From Puniceibacterium sp. IMCC21224 (GTDB taxonomy: Bacteria > Pseudomonadota > Alphaproteobacteria > Rhodobacterales > Rhodobacteraceae), in assembly GCF_001038505.1 (NCBI RefSeq), contig NZ_LDPY01000001.1, positions 2,914,001 through 2,978,000 of the forward strand: a stretch of 64,000 nt of DNA. Direction: 5' to 3'. How positions within the stretch are numbered: the first letter of the stretch is position 1; each line of letters opens with the position of its first letter. The notes under the pieces are model-generated. The model searched no databases, was not told the DNA's origin, and was given only the letters and a program-made list of their open reading frames with translations. The position numbers and the translations under genes were made by a program. Positions 20,352 to 29,701 of this stretch are shown here, piece by piece.

Positions 20352-20978
20352 TCAGGGTGACGCAATGCCCCGGAACTTTGGAAAATCAGCGTAGCGGGCC
20401 GCGCGATCCGCACGCGGTTCATCGGGGTCGCCGCCTGCGCGCAACAGGGTACCGCGCGGCGCAACATACGAGTCAATCCTGCGGGTCGGCTTGGGTCGCC
20501 AACTCAGGTTAAAGGCGCAAAGTTTGGGAAATACCCAGATCTCAGAATACTCCAGATGGTCATGCAGCCACCAAGCCAGATCGCGCCAGTCGCGCCCCTG
20601 CGCATAGCGATCCGCAAACCACGGAATGACCAATGATGCGCCAGCGACGTCGACATCCGGCAGATCCCATATATGACATTCCAACGGGTAATCGTTGCGC
20701 GCGCAATTGAGCCTGCGTTCGTTGCCAAACCGGTTCAGTGCCGCCGAACGATAGCCCGAGCGTACAAAGATCCGCCCAAACGTCTCTTGAAGCGGATCAA
20801 GCAGCGTCTCGCACAATGCCCTGCCCCGCGCGATCGCCAGATCCGGGTCGTCGGGAATGTTTGGCACAGCATGGATGTTGCCGATCTCGGAATAGAGGAA
20901 CTCGCGCATCCAGAAATGGCGCGACAGGCGCACGCGGCCCAGAGTTTCCAGGCTCCACATGCTCTGCGGGCGTCTCAT
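20352..20978 (-). CDS. Peptidase M15-like protein
   Basis: 208 residues. The segment SEIGNIHAVPNIPDDPDLA, then RIFVRSGYRSAALNRFGNE, CHIWDLPDVD and later WWLHDHLEYSEIWVFPKLCAFNLSW matches a family of M15A-like proteins found in Alphaproteobacteria. Those that work are D-Ala-D-Ala carboxypeptidase or endolysin-type zinc hydrolases, but the second histidine pair is not canonical here, so activity is uncertain. No signal peptide. Two in-frame ATGs (20978 and 20960) are plausible; neither has a strong ribosome site. It follows the VOC gene by 25 bases and may be cotranscribed. Confidence 0.7.
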   Translation of the reverse strand: MRRPQSMWSLETLGRVRLSRHFWMREFLYSEIGNIHAVPNIPDDPDLAIARGRALCETLLDPLQETFGRIFVRSGYRSAALNRFGNERRLNCARNDYPLECHIWDLPDVDVAGASLVIPWFADRYAQGRDWRDLAWWLHDHLEYSEIWVFPKLCAFNLSWRPKPTRRIDSYVAPRGTLLRAGGDPDEPRADRAARYADFPKFRGIASP

Positions 20979-21003
20979 GTCACGGAAAGACGCTGGGCCA
21001 GCG

Positions 21004-21438
21004 TCATGCTGTCCCGTACCCCGCCCAGCGGAACGCGCCGTCGGAGGCCAGCGGCGCCTCGGGGTTCCACGCCACTTCCCAGATATGCCCTTCGGGATCG
21101 GCGAAATAACCGATGTGGCCGCCCCAGAACACGTCATGCGCAGGTTTCAGCACCTTGGCCCCCGCCGCCTCGGCATGTTCGAGCACAGACGCCACATCCG
21201 CCCGGTCGCGAACATTGCACGCCAGCGTCGCCGCCCCTGTGCCCAGCGTCGCCATATCCACGCCCATGTCCCGCGCCAGATCCGCGAGCGGATACAGCCC
21301 CAGCGACTGGCCGATCAGATCATAGACAACAATGCCGGGCGGTCCGTCTACGCGCTGCCAGCCCAGCGCATCGTAAAACGCCGATGCCTGCGCGATGTCG
21401 CGCACCCCCAATGTGATCAAGCTTACTCTTTGGTCCAT
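21004..21438 (-). CDS. VOC family (glyoxalase-like) protein
   Basis: 144 residues. The pattern VSLITLGVRDIAQASAFYDALGW at the start and GGHIGYFADPEGHIWEVAWNP near the end are the two beta-alpha-beta-beta-beta modules of the vicinal oxygen chelate superfamily. Members include glyoxalases, dioxygenases and bleomycin-resistance proteins; the metal-site His and Glu (GHIGYF...HIWEVAWN) are present in the second module, but no substrate can be assigned. Start ATG 21436-21438 is preceded by GGAGG. Confidence 0.85.
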   Translation of the reverse strand: MDQRVSLITLGVRDIAQASAFYDALGWQRVDGPPGIVVYDLIGQSLGLYPLADLARDMGVDMATLGTGAATLACNVRDRADVASVLEHAEAAGAKVLKPAHDVFWGGHIGYFADPEGHIWEVAWNPEAPLASDGAFRWAGYGTA

Positions 21439-21518
21439 CCCGGCCTCCTTCTCTGTATCCTTGGTTACTTTTTCCTGCACCCTAGGAATCTTGGCCGCCT
21501 ACGGCCAACCAAGTCCAC

Positions 21519-22262
21519 TCATCCGCCAACCTCGGTCACTGCGGCCTCGATCATCGCCAGACAAGCGGGGTCCGAGAAACGGTGATCCGCGCCTTTCACA
21601 AAGCTCAGCCGCACGTCCGTCCCCGCAATATGATCCAGCAGGCGCAGGGCCGTATTGCGCGTCACCGCCGTGTCTTCAGTGCCTTGCAGCAATCGTACCG
21701 GCCAGGGCATCCGTAGCGGAGTCCGCAGCACCAGATGCTGACGCCCGTCCTCGATCAGCTTTGGCGTGATCATGTAAGGGTCGCCGTAGTCTGACGGCAG
21801 GCTCACAGTGCGTCCGGCCGCAATCTCAGCTTTCTGATCGGCGTCGAATCCGGCCCAGAACCCGTCTTCGGTGAAATCCGGCGCAGCCGCGATCCCGACA
21901 AAGCCAACAATCCGGGCGTGCAGATGCTGCGACACCAGACAGCCGATCCAGCCGCCCATGGACGACCCGACCAGCACCAGCGGTCCCTCGCTCAGCTGCG
22001 AAATCACCGCCTCGGCATCTGCGGCCCAATCCCCGATACAGCCATCCTCGAATCGGCCACCCGACGCGCCGTGTCCAGAATAGTCGAACCGCAGAAACGC
22101 CCGCCCACGCGCCTGCGCCCACGCTTCGAGATGCACCGCCTTGGTGCCCTCCATGTCGGATTTGTACCCCGACAGGAACACAACAACCGGCCCCTCGCCG
22201 GGGGTATAGGCAAAGGCCAACCGTCGCCCCGCCGCAGTCACCAGCTCATTGATCTTCGCCAT
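21519..22262 (-). CDS. Alpha/beta hydrolase, ABHD10-like
   Basis: 247 residues. Clear alpha/beta hydrolase with an intact nucleophile elbow VLVGSSMGGWIG (Ser 101), an oxyanion region FLSGYKSDMEGTKA, a DYSGHGASGG loop, an acid segment LLQGTEDTAVT and a C-terminal His in KGADHRFSDP. The SGYKSDMEG/ DYSGHGxSxG pattern is close to ABHD10-like acyl-protein or carboxylester hydrolases, but the substrate is not determined. Start ATG 22260-22262 has a strong GGAGG site 6 bases upstream. Confidence 0.88.
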   Translation of the reverse strand: MAKINELVTAAGRRLAFAYTPGEGPVVVFLSGYKSDMEGTKAVHLEAWAQARGRAFLRFDYSGHGASGGRFEDGCIGDWAADAEAVISQLSEGPLVLVGSSMGGWIGCLVSQHLHARIVGFVGIAAAPDFTEDGFWAGFDADQKAEIAAGRTVSLPSDYGDPYMITPKLIEDGRQHLVLRTPLRMPWPVRLLQGTEDTAVTRNTALRLLDHIAGTDVRLSFVKGADHRFSDPACLAMIEAAVTEVGG

Positions 22263-22369
22263 GGCTCACCTCCCCGCGCGTTACCTTGCACGTCACAGCA
22301 GGCTGTTTCCAGCCCCGAAGCGCAGAGCGCCGGGTGCCCGCCGCAAATCATGTCCGGCGGGCGTGGATG

Positions 22370-23617
22370 TCAGGCATCCTCAACCTCGTTCAGTCGCAAC
22401 GCCAGAAGGCCGCCTAAGATACTGAGCATAGCAAAGCCACACAGTGCTGCAACCGGACCGATGACGCTGAGCGCACCGCCAATCGCACCGGTGATCAACA
22501 ACAATCCCCCGATCAGGGTGTTGGCCAGCGCAGCGTAAGAGGCGCGCCCATCCTTGGGTGCCATATCCACCAGATAGATGCCTCGCCCGCTGCGCACGCC
22601 CTGATAGGCGATCATCAGGACAAACAGGATTGCAGGCAGAACCCAGACCGGCCCTGCCAGCCCCAGTACGGTGGCGGCCACGGCGGCAGCCATCGCCGCA
22701 CCGCCGATCACGCCCGACAGCGCCAGCACCCGGCGCGAGGACCAGTCCGACAGCCGCCCCCAGACATAAGAGCTGAGGAAAGACGCCAGCGCCGAGGCAA
22801 GCACCATTGCCCCCAATCCCTGCAACGCGCCCTCAGACGTGTCGAGCAGCACCATATAGGGGGGTGCCAGTGCCGTGACAGTCAGCAAACCACGCACCGC
22901 AGTAAACAGGCGGAACTGGCGATCCTCCCTGATGGGCGTGAAATCGAGCGTGTCTCGCTGCCCCGGTTCCGATGCCTGTTCTTCGAGGCGTGAAAACACT
23001 AGCGCCGCGCAGATCCACAGAACCGCCGCCAAACCAACGGCAATGGCGAGCGGTGTCACATCCTGCAACAGTCCCGACATCAGCAGCAACGCAAAGACGA
23101 TCACCGCCGCTGAAGACAGCGATCCCGCGACGCCCTTGACCGACCCGCGCCGGGTCTTGGGGATGGTCTTGCCGAGAATATCCTTGTAGCTGACCGACGC
23201 CGCGGCCCGCGACACCGCCAGAACGGCCAGCGCGCCGCAGATCACCATCCCGGCAGCCCATCCCGTCAGTAGCAGAGCGGCCAGAGCGATCACCGCCGCC
23301 GCAGCCCCCTGCCCCAAACAACCGCAAATCCACGCCCATTTGCGATACCTAAGCGACTGCACCCAGCCCGCCAGCAGCATCTGCGGCAGCAACGCACCGG
23401 CCTCTCTGATCGGAACCAGAAGGCCAACCAGCACCGTTGGCGCGCCCAGCGCATTCATCAGCCAGCTCAGCACCAGTTTCGGATCAATCAGCCCGTCGGC
23501 CACCTTGGTCAGGCTAAGTGACACCATGTGCCGCACGCCATTGCGCGCCTCACCCTTGGTCGCGTTGCCATCATCATCTGTCACGGTGCCGTACAGGTCT
23601 GTATCAATCGTAGCCAT
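22370..23617 (-). CDS. Major facilitator superfamily transporter
   Basis: 415 residues with about 11-12 hydrophobic segments and short loops such as SLRYRKWAW and SDWSSRRVL after the 2nd and 8th segments, so an MFS permease-like inner membrane protein. The N-terminal soluble part of about 30 residues (MATIDTDLYGTVTDDDGNATKGE) is followed by RNGVRHMVSLSLTKVADGL. Substrate unknown. The start at 23615-23617 has AAAGGG upstream; a longer frame begins 35 codons earlier but overlaps the thrS leader. It diverges from thrS; the 145 bases between them hold both promoters. Confidence 0.85.
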   Translation of the reverse strand: MATIDTDLYGTVTDDDGNATKGEARNGVRHMVSLSLTKVADGLIDPKLVLSWLMNALGAPTVLVGLLVPIREAGALLPQMLLAGWVQSLRYRKWAWICGCLGQGAAAAVIALAALLLTGWAAGMVICGALAVLAVSRAAASVSYKDILGKTIPKTRRGSVKGVAGSLSSAAVIVFALLLMSGLLQDVTPLAIAVGLAAVLWICAALVFSRLEEQASEPGQRDTLDFTPIREDRQFRLFTAVRGLLTVTALAPPYMVLLDTSEGALQGLGAMVLASALASFLSSYVWGRLSDWSSRRVLALSGVIGGAAMAAAVAATVLGLAGPVWVLPAILFVLMIAYQGVRSGRGIYLVDMAPKDGRASYAALANTLIGGLLLITGAIGGALSVIGPVAALCGFAMLSILGGLLALRLNEVEDA

Positions 23618-23762
23618 CCGGGCCCTTTCCAATCGCGGTTTTGCAAAAGCATCCCTGATCAACGCGCTTGCTTGACAGCGGGTTCCCGCTTTGTCACTTA
23701 GATCAGACATCATAACCCGCAACCGGGCGTCCCGTAGGCGCCAAACCGACGAGGAGCCTCAG

Positions 23763-25715
23763 ATGGCCCAAATCTCCCTGACCTTTCCTGACGGCAATGC
23801 ACGCGACTTCGACGCAGGAGTGACTCCGGCACAGGTTGCTGCCTCGATCTCAAAATCGCTTGAGAAAAAGGCGATCTCGGCCACCGTCAACGGTGCCCAT
23901 TGGGATCTGCAATGGCCGATCCCGGCGAACAGCAGCATCGCCATCAACACCATGGCCGATCCCGTTCCGGCGCTGGAACTGGTGCGCCACGATCTGGCGC
24001 ATATCATGGCCCGCGCGGTGCAAGAGCTGTGGCCGGCTGTCAAAGTCACCATCGGTCCGGTCATCGACACCGGCTGGTATTACGATTTTGACCGGGCCGA
24101 GCCGTTCACCCCCGAAGACCTTGGCGCGATCGAAAAGAAGATGCGCCAGATCATCGCGCTGCGTGACCCGGTCCGCACCGAAGTCTGGGACCGCGATGTC
24201 GCGATCAAGTATTACGAGGATCGGGGCGAGCCCTATAAGGTCGAACTGATCGACGGCATCCCCGGCAACGAACCGCTGCGCATGTACTGGCACGGCGACT
24301 GGCAGGATCTGTGCCGTGGCCCGCATTTACAAAACACCGGCCAGGTGCCCGGTGACGCGTTCAAACTGATGTCCGTGGCCGGTGCCTACTGGCGCGGCGA
24401 CAGCAAGCGGGCGATGCTGCAACGGATCTACGGCACTGCGTTCCTGAACAAGGACGATCTGAAAAAGCACCTCCATATGCTGGAAGAAGCCGCCAAGCGC
24501 GACCACCGCAAGCTGGGTCGCGAGATGGACCTGTTCCATATGCAAGAAGAGGCGCCCGGCCAGATCTTTTGGCATCCGAACGGCTGGACCATCTACACCA
24601 TGCTTCAGGACTACATGCGCCGCCAGCAAACCCGCGACGGCTATGTCGAAGTAAACACGCCGCAGGTGGTGAATCGCAAGCTGTGGGAACAATCCGGCCA
24701 CTGGGGCAGCTATCAGGAACATATGTTCATCGTCGAGGTTGACGAGGAACACGCGCGCGAAAAGACCATCAACGCGCTCAAGCCGATGAACTGCCCGTGT
24801 CACGTACAGGTCTACAACCACGGCCTGAAATCCTATCGTGACCTGCCGCTGCGCATGGCCGAATTCGGATCCTGCAATCGCTATGAACCTTCGGGCGCGC
24901 TGCATGGCATCATGCGGGTGCGTGGCTTTACGCAGGACGACGCGCACATCTTCTGCACCGAGGATCAGATCGAGGCGGAAACCAAAAAGTTCATCGAATT
25001 CCTGTCGGGCATCTATGCTGAACTCGGCTTTACCGATTGGCGGATCAAACTGTCCGACCGGCCGGAAAAGCGGATCGGCACCGAGGAAAGCTGGGACCAG
25101 GCCGAAAAGGCGCTGGGCAATGCTTGCAAGGCAGCGGGCTATGATTTTGAACTGAACCCCGGCGAAGGGGCGTTCTATGGACCCAAGCTGGAATTTGTGC
25201 TGACCGACGCCATCGGGCGCGACTGGCAATGTGGCACGCTACAGGTCGATCCCAACCTGCCAGAGCGGCTGGACGCCTCGTATATCGGTGCGGATGGGGC
25301 CAAGCATCGCCCGATCATGCTGCACCGCGCTGTATTGGGGTCGTTCGAGCGGTTCATCGGCATCCTGATCGAGGAACATGCCGGCAAGCTGCCATTCTGG
25401 CTCGCTCCGCGTCAGGTTGTGGTGGCAGCCATCGTCACCGACGCCAACGATTATGTCCACGAGGTGGTCACCGCCCTTCGCGCTGCGGGAATCCGGGCAG
25501 AAGCCGACATTCGCAATGAAAAGATCAACTACAAAGTCCGCGAGCATTCCGTCGGCAAGGTGCCGGTGATCCTTGCCGTTGGTGCGCGCGAAGTCGAGGA
25601 CCGGACGGTCACTCTGCGTCGGCTGGGGGAAAAGCAAACCTCGGTTGTGGCGCTGGACGACACGGTTGCCGCACTCGCACTCGAAGCGACACCGCCGGAT
25701 CTTGCGGCACGTTGA
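23763..25715 (+). CDS. thrS: Threonine--tRNA ligase
   Basis: 650 residues, typical length. ThrRS charges tRNA-Thr in the cytoplasm. N-terminal TGS domain ([16 protein letters not shown] to about residue 62), second additional editing domain with the [16 protein letters not shown] and [15 protein letters not shown] segments and the [15 protein letters not shown] zinc-type region, then the class II core ([14 protein letters not shown] with the zinc-binding Cys; motif 2 [25 protein letters not shown]; motif 3 region [25 protein letters not shown]) and the C-terminal anticodon-binding domain. Start ATG 23763 has a GAGGAG site. No T-box or other leader element was recognised. Confidence 0.98.
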   Translation: MAQISLTFPDGNARDFDAGVTPAQVAASISKSLEKKAISATVNGAHWDLQWPIPANSSIAINTMADPVPALELVRHDLAHIMARAVQELWPAVKVTIGPVIDTGWYYDFDRAEPFTPEDLGAIEKKMRQIIALRDPVRTEVWDRDVAIKYYEDRGEPYKVELIDGIPGNEPLRMYWHGDWQDLCRGPHLQNTGQVPGDAFKLMSVAGAYWRGDSKRAMLQRIYGTAFLNKDDLKKHLHMLEEAAKRDHRKLGREMDLFHMQEEAPGQIFWHPNGWTIYTMLQDYMRRQQTRDGYVEVNTPQVVNRKLWEQSGHWGSYQEHMFIVEVDEEHAREKTINALKPMNCPCHVQVYNHGLKSYRDLPLRMAEFGSCNRYEPSGALHGIMRVRGFTQDDAHIFCTEDQIEAETKKFIEFLSGIYAELGFTDWRIKLSDRPEKRIGTEESWDQAEKALGNACKAAGYDFELNPGEGAFYGPKLEFVLTDAIGRDWQCGTLQVDPNLPERLDASYIGADGAKHRPIMLHRAVLGSFERFIGILIEEHAGKLPFWLAPRQVVVAAIVTDANDYVHEVVTALRAAGIRAEADIRNEKINYKVREHSVGKVPVILAVGAREVEDRTVTLRRLGEKQTSVVALDDTVAALALEATPPDLAAR

Positions 25716-25722
25716 ACCAATC

Positions 25723-25747
25723 GGGGGCGCGGCAAACGCCCGCCCCC
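25723..25747 (+). terminator. GC-rich stem-loop after thrS
   Basis: Arms GGGGGCG (25723-25729) and CGCCCCC (25741-25747), extended inward by GGC/GCC, with a short AAAC-type loop, 7 bases past the thrS stop. There is no T run, so termination may be weak or Rho-dependent. Confidence 0.45.
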
Positions 25748-25867
25748 ACTGATCGGCACGGCCGTTCTACAGCCCCAGACACACGCCCGCATTGCCCGTT
25801 CCTCGGACGAATGTCCGCCGTGCGCGGTTGGCTGCGTCGCGGCGTCGCATCTTTCGTCCCAATCAAA

Positions 25868-25960
25868 TGTTACAATCCTCACGCGGCGCCCTGCGCATAT
25901 CCGCCATGCATCCTGATCAAGGCCCAGTCCTGTAACAATTGCGCACCCCACTATGTTACA
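25868..25960 (+). promoter_or_regulatory. Candidate operator: three TGTTACA/TGTAACA heptamers upstream of bufA
   Basis: TGTTACA at 25868-25874 and 25954-25960, and its complement TGTAACA at 25931-25937. The last two form an inverted repeat with a 16-base spacer. The nearest transcribed gene is bufA, 212 bases downstream of the last copy. Such spaced heptamers would suit a dimeric regulator, and bufferin operons are metal-stress induced in other bacteria. No sigma-factor box was identified with confidence. Confidence 0.4.
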
Positions 25961-26171
25961 CTGGCTATGAGAAACTCTGACTTTCAGAATATTCTGACTT
26001 TTCTTCAGCATGATACGTTCCGCACCTCACTCACATGCGCCTGACGCACCCTGACGCCGCTGTGATGCACGGGCCTGTGAGTGGCGCGATTCCTCTACAA
26101 CCGGCAGACTTACCTCATCGCCGGGACGAACCCGCAGCGAGACGCGACAAACACCTGAGAGGGAACCAGAT

Positions 26172-26477
26172 ATGTCCAAGACCATGAAATCCGCCGCCAT
26201 CCTCGGCGCTGTTGCCGCCACATTTGCAGCCTATTCGACCACCGCATCGGCACAGGCCCAAGAGAAATGCTTTGGTGTCTCTCTTGCCGGTGAAAACGGC
26301 TGTGCGGCCGGCCCCGGCACCACCTGCGCGGGCACTTCGGCTGTTGATTACCAGGGCAATGCCTGGACGCTGGTCGAGTCCGGCACCTGCACCGAAGTTG
26401 AACTGCCTGCGATGGCGGACGGTTCGGCCCGCATGGGATCACTCGAAGCGCTCGACCGTGATCTGCCGATGGGCTGA
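26172..26477 (+). CDS. bufA: BufA1-type bufferin precursor (DUF2282)
   Basis: 101 residues. Sec signal peptide with a clear A-S-A cleavage site at residues 25-27, then a mature chain that starts about residue 28. Four Cys remain, at 33 (EKCFGV), 44 (NGCAAG), 52 (TTCAG) and 73 (GTC), in the spacing expected of DUF2282 bufferins. From published work on the family, an MNIO enzyme modifies Cys residues to thiooxazoles and the product binds copper in the periplasm. Here that is inferred from the neighbouring bufB and bufC. Start has GAGAGG upstream. The C-terminal tail (about 80-101) is polar and lacks Cys. Confidence 0.9.
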   Translation: MSKTMKSAAILGAVAATFAAYSTTASAQAQEKCFGVSLAGENGCAAGPGTTCAGTSAVDYQGNAWTLVESGTCTEVELPAMADGSARMGSLEALDRDLPMG

Positions 26478-26524
26478 GCCTGCCCGGGGGTGCGCAGTGT
26501 CTGCCCGCCCGGCCAGTTGACAAC

Positions 26525-26551
26525 AAGGTGCGCGGTCGGCCCGCGCACCTT
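26525..26551 (+). terminator. Stem-loop between bufA and bufB
   Basis: AAGGTGCGCGG (26525-26535) and CCGCGCACCTT (26541-26551), an 11-base-pair perfect stem with a 5-base loop, followed by only one further T and then GACG. It lies 47 bases after bufA and 31 bases before bufB. It may act as a partial terminator or mRNA-stability element that gives more bufA than bufB. Confidence 0.6.
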
Positions 26552-26581
26552 TGACGATCCCCCGAAAACAACCGGTACACC

Positions 26582-27460
26582 ATGTTCGATGACCTCCAAA
26601 CCCTCCCCTCCGCTCCCGGTGTTGGCTATAAGCCACAGCATTTCAGCGCTATTATGGCGAATGCAGCGCCGGTCGAGTGGCTGGAGATTCATGCCGAGAA
26701 TTACATGGGCGACGGTGGCCGACCGCTGGCGCAATTGCGCCATCTGGCTGAACGCTTTCCGATTTCGGTGCATGGCGTCGGCCTGTCGATCGGTGGTGAG
26801 GGGCGGCTTGACCCCGATCACCTTGGACGGTTGAAACGTCTGTGCGGATGGCTCAATCCGGCCAGCTTTTCCGAACATCTGGCCTGGTCGACCCATGACA
26901 GCCATTTTCTGAACGACCTGCTGCCCTTACCCTATACCGACGCGACGCTGACCCGCGTCTGCGACCATATCGACCAGGTACAAGAGGCACTAGGCCGACC
27001 AATGTTGCTGGAAAACCCGTCAAGCTATCTTGCCTTTCAGGCATCGACCCTGACCGAAACCGATTTCTTGCGTGCCGTGGCACATCGCACCGGCTGCGGG
27101 TTGCTACTGGACGTAAACAACGTCTTTGTCTCAGCCACCAACCTTGGCTATTCTCCGCAAGGTTATATCGACGCCTACCCGTTGGGACATGTGGGTGAAA
27201 TTCACCTTGGTGGCCATGACACCGACACCGACGACTTTGGCGCGCCGCTGCTGATCGACAGCCACGGCGCCGCAATTGTCGATCCGGTCTGGGGCCTGCT
27301 GGATTATACCCTGACCCGTTCGGGGCCACGCCCTTTGCTGGTGGAATGGGACACCGACGTGCCCGATTGGCCGGTTCTGGCATCCGAGGCACGCCGGGCC
27401 GCAGTCGCGCTGGCACGCCTGCCCGCCCAAGGCGTCATTCGCCGACAGGTGTCTGCGTGA
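26582..27460 (+). CDS. bufB: MNIO family enzyme (DUF692) modifying bufferin
   Basis: 292 residues. DUF692 enzymes are multinuclear iron oxidases of TIM-barrel fold that convert Cys in a peptide into thiooxazole or related rings. The likely metal-ligand segments are in order: EIHAEN (35-40), SVHGVGL (His 64), SEHLAWS (98-103), LLENPSSY (Glu 144), LLLDVNNVF (Asp 177), GEIHLGGH (206-211), DSHG (226-229) and VEWD (Glu 255). The whole set is intact. The start ATG 26582 has no good Shine-Dalgarno sequence, so translation may be low, which fits a catalytic partner made in smaller amount than bufA. Overlaps bufC by 4 bases (GTGA). Confidence 0.93.
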   Translation: MFDDLQTLPSAPGVGYKPQHFSAIMANAAPVEWLEIHAENYMGDGGRPLAQLRHLAERFPISVHGVGLSIGGEGRLDPDHLGRLKRLCGWLNPASFSEHLAWSTHDSHFLNDLLPLPYTDATLTRVCDHIDQVQEALGRPMLLENPSSYLAFQASTLTETDFLRAVAHRTGCGLLLDVNNVFVSATNLGYSPQGYIDAYPLGHVGEIHLGGHDTDTDDFGAPLLIDSHGAAIVDPVWGLLDYTLTRSGPRPLLVEWDTDVPDWPVLASEARRAAVALARLPAQGVIRRQVSA

Positions 27461-28200
27461 CGGATCAGAGCAGCTTTCACGCCGCGTTGCTGGACGCCAC
27501 GCAACCAGTGCCCAAGGGGCTGACCGATGGCGCGGGCCGTCCCGCCGGGCGTCGCTATGCCGTCTACCGCAACAATGTCGTGGTCAGCCTGCGCGATGCG
27601 CTAGAAACCGGATTTCCAGTCATTTCCAGATTGCTGGGGGCCGAGAATTTCCACCATATCGCCGGTGTCTATCTACGAAGCGCGCTGCCAGCCGACCCGA
27701 GGTTGATGACCTACGGCGCAGGCTTTCCCGTCTTTCTGGCCGGATTTCCGGCGCTGGCGCACCTGCCCTATCTGGCAGATGTTGCGCGTTTGGAACTGGC
27801 GTTGCGGCATTCTTATCACGCCGCAGACCACGCCCCAGCCGACGCCGCTGTTCTTCAAAAGTTGACGCCAGACACGCTGCTGTTCTGCCGCCTGACATTG
27901 GCGCCATCTGTCTATGCACTGCAATCACCCTATCCCGTCTGGTCGATCTGGTGCCGCAACAGCCGCAAGACCGCGCCGAAACCGCCTGCTCGCGCCGAAG
28001 ACTATGTGATCCTGCGCCCCGAGTTCGACCCAGAGCCACATCTGCTCCCCCCCGGCGGTGCTGCTTTGGTTGCAGCGCTCGGGCAAGGTGCACCGCTCGG
28101 GGGTGCGCTGGACGCGGCGGGCGACGATTTTGACCCCGGTGCGACGCTTGGTTTGCTGCTCGCCAACGGTGCAATCACCCATATTGAAACGGAAAGGTAG
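27457..28200 (+). CDS. bufC: DUF2063 partner protein of the bufferin enzyme
   Basis: 247 residues, beginning with GTG at 27457-27459 that overlaps the bufB stop (GTGA). The N-terminal region ([52 protein letters not shown]) is the DUF2063 fold found next to DUF692 in these operons; it is thought to present the precursor peptide to the MNIO enzyme. The C-terminal part (about 150-247) is a variable domain. No signal peptide, so the complex acts in the cytoplasm before export. A longer frame exists upstream but the coupled GTG is better. Confidence 0.9.
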   Translation: MTDQSSFHAALLDATQPVPKGLTDGAGRPAGRRYAVYRNNVVVSLRDALETGFPVISRLLGAENFHHIAGVYLRSALPADPRLMTYGAGFPVFLAGFPALAHLPYLADVARLELALRHSYHAADHAPADAAVLQKLTPDTLLFCRLTLAPSVYALQSPYPVWSIWCRNSRKTAPKPPARAEDYVILRPEFDPEPHLLPPGGAALVAALGQGAPLGGALDAAGDDFDPGATLGLLLANGAITHIETER

Positions 28201-28204
28201 CGCC

Positions 28205-28774
28205 ATGGACCGGCTCATCTCATTGCACAACTCAATCTTTGACGAGGTTGAAAAGGCGGACGGCCTGCTGCCCCTGCTGTCGCGGCTGGTCTTTGCCGCA
28301 ACATTGCTGGGCTATTTCTGGGCTTCTGGCCTGACCAAACTGGGCGCCGGGCCAGTGGGATTCCTCAAACCTTCGCTGAACGCCTATGCACAGATATTTC
28401 CGCGTCAGATGGAGGCTGTGGGCTATGATGCCTCGCAACTGGGCGTGTTTCACTGGGCGGTGGTGGTCGCGGGCACCTGGGCGGAATTTCTGCTGCCGCT
28501 GCTCATCTTAGTGGGGCTGTTCACCCGGCTCGCGTCGCTGGGCATGATCGGGTTCATTCTGGTTCAAAGCCTGACCGATCTATATGGACATGGCGCAATC
28601 AATCAGCCCGAAACACTGGGCGCGTGGTTCGACCGCATCGCCGACAGCCCGATCATGGACCTGCGGGCGTTCTGGATTTTCCTGCTGCTGGTTCTGGTGA
28701 TCAAGGGCGCGGGTGCGTTGTCGCTGGACCGGATTCTGAGGCGTCAGATCCTTGGCCGTCCCGCCCCGGCCTGA
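28205..28774 (+). CDS. DoxX family membrane protein of the bufferin operon
   Basis: 189 residues with about four membrane segments (LVFAATLLGYFWASGLTKLG, FHWAVVVAGTWAEFLLPLLILVGLF, LGMIGFILVQSLTDLYG, FWIFLLLVLVIKGAGAL). The DoxX pattern is recognisable. DoxX genes commonly accompany bufABC and are called bufD in some descriptions; role unproven, perhaps electron transfer or redox homeostasis. It starts 4 bases after bufC (ATG 28205), so it is part of the same operon. Convergent with the next gene, only 15 bases apart. Confidence 0.85.
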   Translation: MDRLISLHNSIFDEVEKADGLLPLLSRLVFAATLLGYFWASGLTKLGAGPVGFLKPSLNAYAQIFPRQMEAVGYDASQLGVFHWAVVVAGTWAEFLLPLLILVGLFTRLASLGMIGFILVQSLTDLYGHGAINQPETLGAWFDRIADSPIMDLRAFWIFLLLVLVIKGAGALSLDRILRRQILGRPAPA

Positions 28775-28789
28775 CAACGCGTTGATAGC

Positions 28790-29158
28790 CTAGAAATGCG
28801 CGGTCGGTTCGTCCGGTTTGCCCGCAGCAAGCGCCAGAACCCCGCCCAGCCCGGCAAATGCAATCGGGAACATCGTAAAGACGTTAAAGCCAAACGCGAC
28901 ATACATCCCCGCCGCAGACAACAGCAGCAGTATCCCGCCCCAAAGCGCCCGCGCCTTGGCCATCGCCCCCCCGGCAATTGCCAGCAGCGGCGACAGGATC
29001 GACGCCGCGCGCACCAGATCGGGGTTGTCGAACATCCCGAACATATCCTCGACCTCGCCAAAGTTGCGTGCAAGTTCTGTGTAACCAAAGCCGAAAAAGC
29101 CGACAAACATGCCGAAAACCCCGGCGATGATCCCCAATGTCAGTGCAGCATTGCGCAT
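28790..29158 (-). CDS. Small multi-pass membrane protein
   Basis: 122 residues with three or four hydrophobic segments (ALTLGIIAGVFGMFVGFFGFG, ASILSPLLAIAGGAM, ALWGGILLLLSAAGMYVAF, PIAFAGLGGVLALAAG). No motif that identifies a function. The start ATG 29156-29158 follows the ArsC-like stop by one base, so the two genes are probably cotranscribed. Confidence 0.75.
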   Translation of the reverse strand: MRNAALTLGIIAGVFGMFVGFFGFGYTELARNFGEVEDMFGMFDNPDLVRAASILSPLLAIAGGAMAKARALWGGILLLLSAAGMYVAFGFNVFTMFPIAFAGLGGVLALAAGKPDEPTAHF

Positions 29159-29159
29159 A

Positions 29160-29480
29160 TCAGGTCCGCCCTTCCAGATCGGTGGCGATGTCTTTGGACC
29201 AACCCAGCCACATCGCCTCGCCTGCGACAATCAGGGGGCGCTTCATCACCGTGGGATGCTCAGCAATCAATGTCTCGGCGGGCAGTGACCGCGCCGAATC
29301 GTCCAGCCCGCGCCATGTGGTCGACCGCGTATTGACCAACGCCGCACCAAACCGCCCTACCGCTGCGGCCCGAATCTCAGGCGGCACGCCCTCGGCCCGG
29401 ACATCGACAAACACCGCCTCTGGCAGTGCCTTCAATGCCTTGCGGCAGGTGTCACACGTTTTCAAACCGTAGAGGATCAT
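29160..29480 (-). CDS. ArsC/Spx family thioredoxin-fold protein
   Basis: 106 residues. The N-terminal YGLKTCDTCRKALKAL contains a CxxC at 9-12 and the pattern of the ArsC-like (YffB/Spx) subfamily, glutathione- or thioredoxin-dependent small reductases. Canonical arsenate reductases usually have a single catalytic Cys with specific arginines; here the typical C-terminal RPL segment (MKRPLIV) is present. So this may be a YffB-type protein rather than arsenate reductase. Divergent from cspA; the 221 bases between carry both promoters. Confidence 0.85.
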   Translation of the reverse strand: MILYGLKTCDTCRKALKALPEAVFVDVRAEGVPPEIRAAAVGRFGAALVNTRSTTWRGLDDSARSLPAETLIAEHPTVMKRPLIVAGEAMWLGWSKDIATDLEGRT

Positions 29481-29701
29481 GCCCGCTCCTGTATCATCAG
29501 GGATCAAATAATCGCCAATTGCACATATTGCGACCCCGTTTCGCTTGCTTTTTGCGACAGGTACGCAATCTTTTGTGTCGTGACCTTCGCGGATTCCCTC
29601 CGGCCCAGGCGCGTCCCGACCGCCTGCCCCATGGATTCCGTAGGGTTGCACAAACTTCTGCCACCGGCAGGGACATGCAAGACGGAAAGGAGACACGGGA
29701 C

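Larger units (their letters stand above)
25716..26171. other. Intergenic region between thrS and bufA
   Basis: 456 bases. Just after thrS is a GC stem-loop (25723-25747) that could terminate it. The part nearer bufA is AT-richer and holds three copies of the heptamer TGTTACA or its complement. I saw no small protein gene here. The long untranslated distance to bufA suggests a regulated promoter. Confidence 0.6.

Noticed and set aside
24327..25229. 300-codon open frame antisense to thrS
   Set aside because: GC-rich third-position effect; no ribosome site, and thrS motifs are complete on the other strand.
25939..25968. Possible promoter TTGCGC ... GGCTAT upstream of bufA
   Set aside because: Weak -10 match and unusual spacing; not better than chance in this region.
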